Shown here: positions 56,044-64,000 of the stretch, in pieces | Layout: each line of letters opens with the position of its first letter | Numbering within the stretch: position 1 is the first letter of the stretch | Assembly: GCF_018449525.1 (NCBI RefSeq) | Contig: NZ_JAAVUS010000001.1 | Span: forward strand, 744,001-808,000 | DNA: 64,000 nt | Origin: Bradyrhizobium sp. dw_78 | Lineage (GTDB): Bacteria; Pseudomonadota; Alphaproteobacteria; Rhizobiales; Xanthobacteraceae | Reading direction: 5' to 3' | Notes under the pieces: model-generated | Told to the model about the DNA's origin: nothing | Seen by the model: the letters and a program-made list of their open reading frames with translations, nothing else | Databases searched by the model: none | Made by a program: the position numbers and the translations under genes

Positions 56044-57240
56044 ATGCGCGAGTCTTATCTCTTCACCAGCGAGTCAGTTTCGGAAGGTCACCCGGACAAG
56101 GTTTGCGATCGGATATCGGACGAGATCGTCGACCTGTTCTACCGCGAGGGTCCAAAGGCGGGTATCGACCCGTGGGCGATCCGTGCCGCCTGTGAGACCC
56201 TGGCGACGACGAACAAGGTGGTGATCGCGGGCGAAACCCGCGGTCCGTTATCGGTCACCAACGACCGCATCGAAGGCGTGGTCCGCGAGGCGATCAAGAG
56301 CATCGGCTACGAGCAGGAAGGTTTCCACTGGCAGAAATGCGACATCGAGATCCTGTTGCATCCGCAGTCAGCCGACATCGCGCAGGGCGTGGACGCCTTG
56401 CAGCCCGGCACCAACAAGGAAGAGGGCGCCGGCGACCAGGGCATCATGTTCGGCTATGCCTGTAACGAGACGCCGGACCTGATGCCGGCCCCGATCTTCT
56501 ACGCCCACAAGATCCTGCGGCTGATCTCGGAAGCCCGCCATGCCGGCCGCGAGACGGTGCTGGGCCCGGACTCCAAGAGCCAGGTTACCGTGCAATATGA
56601 GAACGGCAAGCCGGTCGGCGTTCGCGAGATCGTGGTCTCGCACCAGCACCTGATCGAGGACATGAGCTCCAGCCAGGTGCGCGAGCGCGTCGAGCCTTAT
56701 GTACGCGAGGCGCTGCCGAAGGACTGGATCAACGGCAAGACCATCTGGCACATCAACCCGACCGGCAAATTCTTCATCGGCGGTCCGGATGGCGATTCCG
56801 GTCTCACCGGGCGCAAGATCATCGTCGACACCTATGGCGGTGCGGCGCCGCATGGCGGCGGTGCGTTCTCCGGCAAGGATCCGACCAAGGTCGATCGTTC
56901 CGCGGCCTATGCCGCGCGCTACGTCGCCAAGAACATCGTGGCCGCGGGGCTGGCGGACCGCTGCACGCTGCAACTCGCCTACGCCATCGGCGTGGCGCGG
57001 CCGCTGTCGATCTATATCGACACCCACGGCACCGGCAAGGTGCCGGAGGACAAGCTCGAGCGGGCGGTGTCCGAGGTCATGGACCTCACGCCGCGCGGCA
57101 TCCGTACCCATCTCGACCTCAACCGGCCGATCTACGCGCGCACCTCGGCCTATGGTCATTTCGGCCGTACGCCGGACAATGAGGGCGGCTTCTCCTGGGA
57201 GAAGACCGATCTTGCCGAGTCGCTCAAGCGCGCGATGTGA
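56044..57240 (+). CDS. metK: S-adenosylmethionine synthetase
   Basis: A 398-residue enzyme with the diagnostic [28 protein letters not shown] and [16 protein letters not shown] sequences. It makes SAM from methionine and ATP. The ATG at 56044 is one codon after a TTG and follows AGGGG by about 6 bases. No SAM riboswitch of the SAM-II, SAM-V or SAM/SAH type is recognisable in the short leader. Confidence 0.97.
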   Translation: MRESYLFTSESVSEGHPDKVCDRISDEIVDLFYREGPKAGIDPWAIRAACETLATTNKVVIAGETRGPLSVTNDRIEGVVREAIKSIGYEQEGFHWQKCDIEILLHPQSADIAQGVDALQPGTNKEEGAGDQGIMFGYACNETPDLMPAPIFYAHKILRLISEARHAGRETVLGPDSKSQVTVQYENGKPVGVREIVVSHQHLIEDMSSSQVRERVEPYVREALPKDWINGKTIWHINPTGKFFIGGPDGDSGLTGRKIIVDTYGGAAPHGGGAFSGKDPTKVDRSAAYAARYVAKNIVAAGLADRCTLQLAYAIGVARPLSIYIDTHGTGKVPEDKLERAVSEVMDLTPRGIRTHLDLNRPIYARTSAYGHFGRTPDNEGGFSWEKTDLAESLKRAM

Positions 57241-57253
57241 TCTCTCGATGCTG

Positions 57254-57286
57254 TTCCGGGATGCGCCGTGAGGCGCAGCCCCGGAA
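57254..57286. repeat. Hairpin of a REP-like palindrome between metK and ahcY
   Basis: TTCCGGG at 57254-57260 pairs with CCCGGAA at 57280-57286, and the inner TGCGCC (57262-57267) pairs with GGCGCA (57272-57277) around a GTGA loop. The same TTCCGGG/CCCGGAA core occurs in the element at 49988-50111. A second weaker copy of the inverted pattern follows to about 57346. There is no T-tract, so it is not a normal intrinsic terminator, but it could stabilise or attenuate the metK message. Confidence 0.7.
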
Positions 57287-57364
57287 TCTCGAACATTTTG
57301 GATTCCGGGTTCGCTGGTTTGGCTTGCGACCGGAAATGACGTGCTCAGGAACAGGATTTCTTAC

Positions 57365-58795
57365 ATGACCGCCACCGCCACGAAGCCCGGCTTCACCGAT
57401 TACATCGTCAAGGACATCTCGCTCGCCGAGTTCGGCCGCAAGGAAATCTCGCTGGCCGAGACCGAAATGCCCGGCCTGATGGCCACCCGCGAGGAATACG
57501 GCCCGAAGCAGCCGCTGAAGGGCGCGCGTATCGCGGGCTCGCTGCACATGACGATCCAGACCGCGGTCCTGATCGAGACCCTGGCGGCGTTGGGAGCCGA
57601 CATCCGCTGGGTCTCCTGCAACATCTATTCGACCCAGGACCACGCCGCCGCCGCGATCGCCGCAGCCGGCATTCCGGTGTTCGCGGTCAAGGGCGAGACG
57701 CTGAAGGATTACTGGGACTACACCGCCAAGCTGTTCGAGTGGCATGGCGGCGGCACGCCCAACATGATCCTCGATGACGGCGGCGACGCCACCATGCTGG
57801 TGCATCACGGCCTGCGCGCCGAGCAGGGCGATGTGGCGTTCCTCGACAAGCCGGGATCGGAAGAAGAGGAAGTCTTCTTCGCGCTGATCAAGCGGCTGTT
57901 GAAAGAAAAGCCGAAGGGCTGGTTCGCCGAGATCGCTAAAAACATCAAGGGCGTCTCCGAAGAGACCACGACGGGCGTGCATCGTCTCTATGAGATGGAG
58001 AAGAAGGGCACGCTGCTGTTCCCGGCGATCAACGTCAACGACAGCGTCACCAAGTCGAAATTCGACAACCTCTATGGCTGCCGTGAATCGCTGGTCGACG
58101 GCATCCGCCGCGGCACCGACGTCATGATGTCGGGCAAGGTGGCGATGGTTGCGGGCTTCGGCGACGTCGGCAAGGGGTCGGCCGCTTCGCTGCGCCAGGC
58201 CGGCTGCCGCGTGATGGTGTCGGAAATCGATCCGATCTGCGCGTTGCAGGCGGCGATGGAAGGCTATGAAGTCGTTACCATGGAAGAGGCCGCGCCGCGC
58301 GCCGACATCTTCGTCACCGCGACCGGCAACAAGGACATCATCACCATCGACCATATGCGGGCGATGAAGGACCGCGCCATCGTCTGCAACATCGGCCATT
58401 TCGATAACGAGATCCAGATCGCGGGCCTGCGCAACCTGAAATGGACCAACGTCAAGCCGCAGGTCGACGAGATCGAATTCCCCGACAAGCACCGCATCAT
58501 CCTGCTGTCGGAAGGCCGTCTGGTGAATCTCGGCAACGCCATGGGTCATCCGAGCTTCGTGATGTCGGCTTCCTTCACCAACCAGACGCTGGCGCAGATC
58601 GAACTGTTCGCCAACAATGCGGACAGCAAATACGGCAAGAAGGTCTATGTGCTGCCGAAGTCGCTGGACGAGAAGGTGGCGCGGCTGCATCTCGCCAAGA
58701 TCGGCGTCAAGCTGACCACGCTGCGGTCCGACCAGGCCGACTATATCGGCGTCAAGCCGGAGGGCCCGTTCAAGGCCGATCACTACCGGTACTGA
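57365..58795 (+). CDS. ahcY: S-adenosylhomocysteine hydrolase
   Basis: A 476-residue protein. [16 protein letters not shown] at the N-terminal substrate site, [16 protein letters not shown] for NAD binding, [10 protein letters not shown] and the C-terminal [13 protein letters not shown] tail leave no doubt. It splits SAH into homocysteine and adenosine and so removes the product of the methyltransferases. It follows metK after 124 bases that hold the palindromic element. ATG at 57365 is chosen over an upstream in-frame codon. Confidence 0.98.
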   Translation: MTATATKPGFTDYIVKDISLAEFGRKEISLAETEMPGLMATREEYGPKQPLKGARIAGSLHMTIQTAVLIETLAALGADIRWVSCNIYSTQDHAAAAIAAAGIPVFAVKGETLKDYWDYTAKLFEWHGGGTPNMILDDGGDATMLVHHGLRAEQGDVAFLDKPGSEEEEVFFALIKRLLKEKPKGWFAEIAKNIKGVSEETTTGVHRLYEMEKKGTLLFPAINVNDSVTKSKFDNLYGCRESLVDGIRRGTDVMMSGKVAMVAGFGDVGKGSAASLRQAGCRVMVSEIDPICALQAAMEGYEVVTMEEAAPRADIFVTATGNKDIITIDHMRAMKDRAIVCNIGHFDNEIQIAGLRNLKWTNVKPQVDEIEFPDKHRIILLSEGRLVNLGNAMGHPSFVMSASFTNQTLAQIELFANNADSKYGKKVYVLPKSLDEKVARLHLAKIGVKLTTLRSDQADYIGVKPEGPFKADHYRY

Positions 58796-59089
58796 GTTTC
58801 TCTCGATCGTTATTTCCGGATGGTCCCACCCCGGGGGCGGCGTTTGGCGCCGCTCCGGCGGTGTTGCGCGCCTGCGGTCGACATTCTCTTGCCTATCGGC
58901 GTTCACGCGGCATCTGCCTCAGCGACGAAAGGCCGGAATATTCTTCCCGGCAGGTTTTTCCTGTCGCGCCCTGTCCGGCAATTTTTGTCGCTGGCGCTGT
59001 GCTTCTAATCCCTTGAACAAGAGAGGCTTTTAATTTTTCGATGACTGGCATGCCCGTTGCTTGATCTGAACGGCATTGCGGAGTTTGCC

Positions 59090-59419
59090 ATGTCGATTTC
59101 ATTTCCGGGAATTTCCCCGACTTCGGGCCTGGCTGCCACGTCTTCTTCTTCCGGCGCCCAGCAGTCATCGAGCCTGACCCCGAAATCCGCTCAGGGCAAT
59201 TCAATCGTCCAGCAATTCCTGCAATACGCCAACATGACGCCGGCCCAGCGCATGTTCGCCTCCATGCTCGGCAAGCTGGGTCTCACCCAGGACCAGTTCA
59301 ACGCGATGAGCCCCGCCGACCAGCAGAAGGTCGAGGAAAAAATTCAGCAGATGGTCAAGCAGCAGGTTCAGGACAGTTCTGACAAGCGCTCCGGCCTGAT
59401 CACCGACGTATCGGTCTGA
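59090..59419 (+). CDS. Small hypothetical protein
   Basis: A 109-residue protein with a Ser/Ala-rich N-terminal third and a helical C-terminal part (TPAQRMFASMLGKLGL, VEEKIQQMVKQQVQD). It is probably soluble; no signal peptide is seen. GGAG lies about 8 bases before the ATG at 59090. I do not recognise a function. Confidence 0.7.
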   Translation: MSISFPGISPTSGLAATSSSSGAQQSSSLTPKSAQGNSIVQQFLQYANMTPAQRMFASMLGKLGLTQDQFNAMSPADQQKVEEKIQQMVKQQVQDSSDKRSGLITDVSV

Positions 59420-59559
59420 TTCCGAATTCACATGCGTGCTGCGTCGTTTTGCGTATACGCGTTTGGCCGCGAATCGGTGATTTTGAAGACGGTTAACACC
59501 GGATTAACCGATGCTGTGTAGGCTATGCGGCTTGAGGCTGCTGTCAGCACGAGGAGCCC

Positions 59560-59712
59560 ATGGACGCCCAGCGAATTGCCGTCGATGCCCTGGTGGCTTT
59601 GACCGACTGTGATCGCGATATGGTCACGACCTTCATCCGCCGGCTTTATCTGTCCGGCGTAAAGGATCCCAAACGCCTGACTTTCAAGGGCCTGCAAGCC
59701 CTGGCGCGATAG
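59560..59712 (+). CDS. Very small hypothetical protein (50 residues)
   Basis: A short frame with a strong ribosome site (GAGGAG, 3 bases before ATG) encoding MDAQRIAVDALVALTD, then a mixed helix with IRRLYLSGVKDPK and ending LQALAR. It ends 13 bases before a perfect terminator, which together with the ribosome site supports a real small gene. Its function is unknown. Confidence 0.65.
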   Translation: MDAQRIAVDALVALTDCDRDMVTTFIRRLYLSGVKDPKRLTFKGLQALAR

Positions 59713-59725
59713 GATCAACATGCAA

Positions 59726-59760
59726 AAAGGCCCCGAAAATGTCCGGGGCCTTTGCTTTTT
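59726..59760. terminator. Strong bidirectional intrinsic terminator
   Basis: AAAGGCCCCG (59726-59735) pairs perfectly with CGGGGCCTTT (59744-59753) around an eight-base loop, followed by GCTTTTT on the plus strand and preceded by AAAAA, which reads as T-run on the minus strand. It ends transcripts of the small plus-strand gene at 59560-59712 and of the minus-strand FAH-family gene ending at 59781. Confidence 0.93.
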
Positions 59761-59780
59761 GCAGGGATAGACCGCGGCCG

Positions 59781-60485
59781 TTACGCTGCGGGCTTGCCGA
59801 TCGAGACTTTCAGGGTGCCGACGCCGTCGACGCCGCATTCGACTTTGTCGCCGGGCGAGAGCGCGGCGACGCCCGCCGGCGTTCCCGTCAGGATGATATC
59901 ACCGGCGCCGATCTCGACCTGCTGCGACAGCTTCCAGATGATCTCCGGGACGCTCCAGATCAGCTCGGTGAGGTCGCCCTTCTGCCGCTCGGTACCGTTG
60001 ACCGAAAGCCAGATCTTGCCCTTGGCGGGATGGCCGATTTTCGCGGCCGGCTGTAGCGCCGAGCAGGGCGCGGAATGATCGAAGGACTTGCCGATCTCCC
60101 ACGGCCGTTCCTTCTTGCGCGCGGCCTGCTGCAGATCTCGGCGGGTGAGGTCGATGCCGACCGCATAGCCGTAGACGTGATCGAGCGCCTTTTCGACGGG
60201 AATATTCAGGCCGCCGCTCTTCATCGCCACGATCAGCTCGACCTCGTGGTGCATGTCCTTGGTCAGCGGCGGGTAGGGGATCGTGGCGCCGTCCGGCTCG
60301 ATCATGTCGGCATGCTTGGCGAAGAAGAAAGGCGGGTCGCGCTCGTCATTTCCCATCTCGCGGATGTGCTCGAGATAGTTGCGCCCGACGCACCAGATGC
60401 GCCGGACCGGGAACGATTTGGATTCGCCCGCGACCGGGATCGCGGGTTGCGGAGCGGCGGGAATGACAAAGGATGCAGCGTTCAT
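59781..60485 (-). CDS. Fumarylacetoacetate hydrolase family protein
   Basis: A 234-residue FAH-family enzyme. The metal ligands lie in HHEVELIVAM and YGYAVGIDLTRRD, and the family's CVGRNYLEHIREMG and ILTGTPAGVAAL are present. Members hydrolyse C-C bonds or decarboxylate oxaloacetate-like acids; the substrate is not predictable here. ATG at 60485 is used since the longer frame to 60827 lies inside the ABC transporter gene in another frame. Confidence 0.9.
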   Translation of the reverse strand: MNAASFVIPAAPQPAIPVAGESKSFPVRRIWCVGRNYLEHIREMGNDERDPPFFFAKHADMIEPDGATIPYPPLTKDMHHEVELIVAMKSGGLNIPVEKALDHVYGYAVGIDLTRRDLQQAARKKERPWEIGKSFDHSAPCSALQPAAKIGHPAKGKIWLSVNGTERQKGDLTELIWSVPEIIWKLSQQVEIGAGDIILTGTPAGVAALSPGDKVECGVDGVGTLKVSIGKPAA

Positions 60486-60531
60486 GAAGGGGTCTCGGAG
60501 GTTTTTTACGGACGGAATTCGGGTGCCAGCT

Positions 60532-62340
60532 TTACGCGGTTGCGCTGACCGGCGCCAGTGTGACGGGGCCGCTCTCGCGATGTTGAAGACGGAAGAACGA
60601 GGCATAGCGCCCGCCACGGCGCAGCAGATCGTCGTGCCGCCCGCGCTCGACGATCTCGCCGCCCTCGACCACCAGGATGGCGTCGGCATGCATGATGGTG
60701 TGCAGGCGGTGGGCGATGACGATGGTGGTGCGGTTCTGGCAGAGATGCTCGATGGCTTCCTGCACCTGCTGTTCGGATTCGGAATCGAGCGCGGCGGTGG
60801 CCTCGTCGAGCAGGATGATCGGCGCATCCTTGATCAGCGCCCGCGCCACGGCAATGCGCTGGCGCTGGCCGCCGGATAGCTGCGCGCCGTGCTCGCCGAC
60901 CGGTGTGTCATAGCCCTGCGGAAAGCCCGTGATGAATTCGTGGGCACAGGCGGCCTTGGCGGCCGCGATGATCTCGGCCTCGCTGGCGTCGGGTTTGCCA
61001 AAGGCGATGTTGTCGCGGATGGTGCCGCGGAACAGGTAGACGTCCTGTCCGACATAGCCGGTCTGCCGGCGCAGCGACTTGCGCGACACCTTCGAGAGGC
61101 CCTGTCCGTCGATCAGGACCTCGCCGCTGGTCACGTCGTAGAAGCGCAGCAGCAGCGCCAGCACCGTCGATTTGCCGCCGCCGGAGGGGCCGACCAGCGC
61201 GGTGACCTTGCCGGGCTCGGCGACGAAACTCATGTGGTTGAGCACCGGCTCGTTCGCGCGATAGCCGAAGCTGACATCGCGCAATTCGATCCGCGCCTCG
61301 GTCAGCTTCAATTCCGGCTTGTCGTCGTCGGCAGGCTCGCTGGCCGGGCCGTCGACGATTTCCAATAGCTTGCGCGCGCCGATCAGATTGCTGTTCAGCT
61401 CGATGTTCAGCCGCGCCAGCCGCTTCGCCGGCTCATAGGCCAGCAGGAACGCGGTCAGGAATGAAAAGAACTGGCCGGGCGTCGAGCCCATCGCCACCAC
61501 GCGATAGCCGCCATACATCAGACCGCCCGCGATCGCGAAGCCGCCCAGCGTTTCCATCAGCGGGCTCGAGCGGTTGGTGACATGCGCCATCTTGTTGGCG
61601 TTGCGCTCGACCGCGCTGATGCTGACATCGATGCGTTCGCGCATGGTCTGTTCGAGCGTGAAGGCCTTCACCGTGCGGATGCCCTGCAGGGACTCCTGCA
61701 TGGTTTCCATGATGTCGGCGGTGCCGGTGAACTGGTTGTGCGCCAGCCCCTTGATCCGCTTCACCAGCTTGCGCAGCACGATCATGGCGGGCGGCGCGAC
61801 CAGGAAGCCGAGCAGCGACATCAGCGGGTCCTGCGTCACCATGACGACGACAAGCGCGATCAGCGACAACAGATCGCGCCCGACCGCGTTGATCAGCAGG
61901 CTCAACACCTGGGTGACCGAGTTCGCGCCCGCGGTCAGCCGTGCCAGAAATTCGGATGAGTGCCGGGTCGAGAAGAAGGCGATACTTTCATTCATCAGCT
62001 TGGCGAACAGCCGCCGCTGGTTGTTGGCCAGGATCGCGTTGCTGATCTGCGATAGGATCACGGTATGGCCGTAGGTCGCCGCGCCCTTGATGATGAAGAT
62101 CACGACCGTCACCGCCGACAGGATGGCGATGCCCGGAATGTTCTTGTCGACATAGGCCTTGTTGATGACCTGACCGAGCAGATAGGCGGAACCTGCGGTG
62201 GTCGCGGCCGAGACGCCCATCAGCACGAACGCAAGCAGATAGCGCCGCCAATAGACGGCTCCCTGTTCCATGACCAGCCGGCGGATCAGGATCGCCGCGC
62301 CATAGGGGTCGTCGGAGATTTTCTTCGGAAGTTCGGTCAT
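60532..62340 (-). CDS. MsbA-type ABC transporter, half-transporter with fused ATPase
   Basis: A 602-residue protein: six membrane helices (about residues 35-320), then an ATPase with Walker A GPSGGGKS, signature LSGGQRQ, Walker B IILLDEATAALD and IVIAHRL switch histidine. It works as a homodimer, exporting a lipid, peptide or drug. Near LPS genes (galE and the LpsB-like transferase) a lipid A or glycolipid role is reasonable, but the sequence does not settle it. Confidence 0.9.
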   Translation of the reverse strand: MTELPKKISDDPYGAAILIRRLVMEQGAVYWRRYLLAFVLMGVSAATTAGSAYLLGQVINKAYVDKNIPGIAILSAVTVVIFIIKGAATYGHTVILSQISNAILANNQRRLFAKLMNESIAFFSTRHSSEFLARLTAGANSVTQVLSLLINAVGRDLLSLIALVVVMVTQDPLMSLLGFLVAPPAMIVLRKLVKRIKGLAHNQFTGTADIMETMQESLQGIRTVKAFTLEQTMRERIDVSISAVERNANKMAHVTNRSSPLMETLGGFAIAGGLMYGGYRVVAMGSTPGQFFSFLTAFLLAYEPAKRLARLNIELNSNLIGARKLLEIVDGPASEPADDDKPELKLTEARIELRDVSFGYRANEPVLNHMSFVAEPGKVTALVGPSGGGKSTVLALLLRFYDVTSGEVLIDGQGLSKVSRKSLRRQTGYVGQDVYLFRGTIRDNIAFGKPDASEAEIIAAAKAACAHEFITGFPQGYDTPVGEHGAQLSGGQRQRIAVARALIKDAPIILLDEATAALDSESEQQVQEAIEHLCQNRTTIVIAHRLHTIMHADAILVVEGGEIVERGRHDDLLRRGGRYASFFRLQHRESGPVTLAPVSATA

Positions 62341-62460
62341 TCGTGTTCCATTGACGGCGCGGGCCGGATATCGGCCGGCGCGTCAGGGTCTTAGCGAATG
62401 ACTCCTTGCCTGCTATGTCGGCGTTTTTCAAGCCGAATCAGGGCTTGCGCTCGCCCCGTT

Positions 62461-63474
62461 TTAAGCGGACGCGGCGTGCTGGAGGCCGCTGTTCCGTTCG
62501 TGGAGCAGCTTCTCTTCCCACGCCAGCGCGTGCCTGGCGATGGTTTCGAGATTGTCGTATTGCGGCGTCCAATCCAGCATCGCGCGGATGCGGCTGGTGT
62601 CGGCGACCATCGACATGATATCGCCCGGCCGGCGCGGCGCATATTGAACGGCGAAATTGCGCCCGGAGACGCGCCGCACCGCCTCGATGGTCTCGAGCAC
62701 CGAATAACCCCGGCCATCTCCGCAGTTCAATGTCACCGAACTGCCGCCGTTGCGTAAAAACGCCAGCGCCGCGCGATGGGCCTGCGCGAGGTCGCTGACA
62801 TGGATGAAGTCGCGGATGCAGCTTCCGTCCGGCGTCGGGTAGTCGGTGCCGTAGACATCGATCTTGGCCCGCTGCCCGGTGGCGGCTTCGACGGCGATTT
62901 TAAGCAGATGTGTGGCGCCGGTGGTCGCAAGACCGATGCGCGCCAGCGGATCGGCGCCCGCGACGTTGAAATAGCGCAGCACGACATAGTTCATGCCATG
63001 CGCGGAGGCGACGTCGTGCAGCATGATCTCGGTCATCAGCTTCGAGGAGCCGTAGGGCGACAATGGCCGCGTCGGCGCGTTCTCGGGAACGGGCACGCGA
63101 TCCGGATTGCCGTACACGGCTGCCGTCGATGAAAAGATGAAACGGTTGATCCCGCACTTCACCGCGACGTTGAGCAGGCTGCGTGTCGTCATGGTGTTGT
63201 TGCGGTAATAAGCGAGCGGGTCGCGCATCGAATCCGGCACCACCACGGAGCCGGCAAAATGAACGATGCTCTCCACGCCATGCGCCGCGATCACGCCCTC
63301 GACGAGATTTTCGTCCGCGGCATCCCCGATGAACAGCGGCACGCCTTCCGGCAGGAAAGCGGAAAAGCCGGTGGAAAGATTGTCGATCACGACGGCGCTT
63401 TCGCCGGCATCCGCCAGCGCACGAACCATGTGACTTCCGATATAGCCGGCGCCGCCGGTAACGAGCACGGTCAT
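62461..63474 (-). CDS. galE: UDP-glucose 4-epimerase
   Basis: A 337-residue SDR with VTGGAGYIGSH, VHFAGSVVVPDS, SSTAAVYGNP and catalytic YGSSK; length and order match GalE. It interconverts UDP-glucose and UDP-galactose for LPS and exopolysaccharide. It is divergent from the LPS glycosyltransferase at the window end, with a 130-base gap that should hold both promoters. Confidence 0.95.
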   Translation of the reverse strand: MTVLVTGGAGYIGSHMVRALADAGESAVVIDNLSTGFSAFLPEGVPLFIGDAADENLVEGVIAAHGVESIVHFAGSVVVPDSMRDPLAYYRNNTMTTRSLLNVAVKCGINRFIFSSTAAVYGNPDRVPVPENAPTRPLSPYGSSKLMTEIMLHDVASAHGMNYVVLRYFNVAGADPLARIGLATTGATHLLKIAVEAATGQRAKIDVYGTDYPTPDGSCIRDFIHVSDLAQAHRAALAFLRNGGSSVTLNCGDGRGYSVLETIEAVRRVSGRNFAVQYAPRRPGDIMSMVADTSRIRAMLDWTPQYDNLETIARHALAWEEKLLHERNSGLQHAASA

Positions 63475-63604
63475 AAGCCTACCTGTTTGTTATTTGTTGA
63501 GGCAATGCTAGCCGTGGCCGGGTGAAGAGCGGGTTTCAGCAACGCCGAACTGGCGACCATCCTTAATGTTGCGTATAGGGATTGCGTAAAATGCGGAGTT
63601 GTAT

Positions 63605-64000
63605 GTGCCGATCGAAAATGGCTTTGCTGACGGTCTTCAACTGATCGTGCCCAATCTGCACCGGCGTTATTCCGGCGTCACCGCGACCAACCGCATGGTC
63701 GCGCCGAAACTCGCGAAACTGTTGCACGCCGCTTGGTTCGGTTCGGACGCGCCCGACGGCATCGCGCGCATGGGCGCTGCGGATCTCTTGAAGCTGTGGC
63801 GGCGGCGAACGCCGCTGATCTGGCACGCGCGCCGCAACAACGAGATGATCATCGGCGTCGTGCTGCGGTCGCTGGGCTGGCCGCTGAAATTGGTGTTCAC
63901 ATCCGCAGCGCAGCGTCACCACAGCTGGATCACGCGCTGGCTGATCCGGCGGATGGATGCGATCATCGCGACCAGCGACATCTCGGCGTCGTTTCTCAAG
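63605..64000 (+). CDS. LPS core glycosyltransferase, N-terminal part (LpsB/LpcC-like, runs off the window end)
   Basis: A frame of 132 codons open to the end of the window. The GTG start at 63605 has GGAG about 7 bases upstream. The text carries NLHRRYSGVTATN, IWHARRNNEM, LVFTSAAQRHHS and IRRMDAIIATS, the N-terminal half of the GT4 LPS core mannosyltransferases of rhizobia. It would add a core sugar next to Kdo. The C-terminal half with the EX7E motif lies beyond the window. Confidence 0.85.
   Translation, partial: MPIENGFADGLQLIVPNLHRRYSGVTATNRMVAPKLAKLLHAAWFGSDAPDGIARMGAADLLKLWRRRTPLIWHARRNNEMIIGVVLRSLGWPLKLVFTSAAQRHHSWITRWLIRRMDAIIATSDISASFLK

Noticed and set aside
57241..57364. SAH riboswitch in front of ahcY
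   Set aside because: The visible structure is a REP-like palindrome; the conserved SAH riboswitch core was not found.
58838..58862. Intrinsic terminator after ahcY
   Set aside because: A GC-rich hairpin can form (GCGGCG with CGCCGC), but there is no T-tract behind it, so it is not called.
1..64000. CRISPR arrays, tRNA or rRNA genes, phage or plasmid origins
   Set aside because: No regularly spaced direct repeats, cloverleaf-like segments, integrases or replication genes could be seen by reading both strands.

Overview
The window looks like an alphaproteobacterial chromosome, most likely from the Bradyrhizobium/Rhodopseudomonas group. This is inferred from high-GC core genes (metK, ahcY, purU), the CATTCCGGGA-type intergenic palindromes and an LpsB-like core glycosyltransferase; no rRNA or tRNA is present to confirm it. 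About 50 kb is a surface-polysaccharide (O-antigen/capsule) locus. The last 14 kb is mostly housekeeping.

Layout. 1-8.7 kb: glycosyltransferases, a WbpD-like acyltransferase, a polymerase-like membrane protein, a deleted UDP-glucuronate decarboxylase, two capsule-type surface carbohydrate proteins and a Wzx-like flippase. 8.7-17.5 kb: a nearly complete legionaminic-acid-type (nonulosonic acid) pathway with the hallmark of the GDP-sugar route, a CBS-nucleotidyltransferase. 17.7-18.9 kb: a heptose guanylyltransferase-phosphatase fusion. 19-32.4 kb: a visibly AT-richer stretch of membrane proteins with many GTG/TTG starts and several broken genes (Wzy-like, Wzz-like, MBOAT), an OafA-like acyltransferase, an SGNH partner of the MBOAT protein, and two adjacent related proteins of unknown function. 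32.5-37.9 kb: a polyprenyl-phosphate-type glycosyltransferase and a CDP-sugar module (rfbF, rfbG, C-methyltransferase, oxidoreductase). 37.9-45.2 kb: a tightly overlapping seven-gene minus-strand operon with a NeuB-TIM-barrel fusion, a second CMP-sugar synthetase, three SDRs, a second TIM-barrel protein and a CBS-GHMP kinase fusion. It has no aminotransferase and no hydrolysing epimerase, and is the best candidate for an undescribed nonulosonate-type pathway. 45.3-50 kb: an epimerase, an AGE-family isomerase and the GDP-fucose genes gmd and fcl.

50-64 kb: hemD-like, purU, a small lipoprotein, a LivF remnant, a MetE-like protein, a curlin-repeat protein, an HTH-methyltransferase followed by metK and ahcY (S-adenosylmethionine cycle), small hypotheticals, a strong bidirectional terminator, an FAH-family hydrolase, an MsbA-like ABC transporter, galE and the start of an LPS core glycosyltransferase.

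Together the genes supply activated sugars (CMP-nonulosonates, GDP-fucose, a CDP-6-deoxy-branched sugar, possibly GDP-heptose), assemble them on a lipid carrier, decorate them with acyl groups and export them. At least four genes in the polysaccharide part are visibly damaged, so the polymer made today may differ from the one originally encoded.
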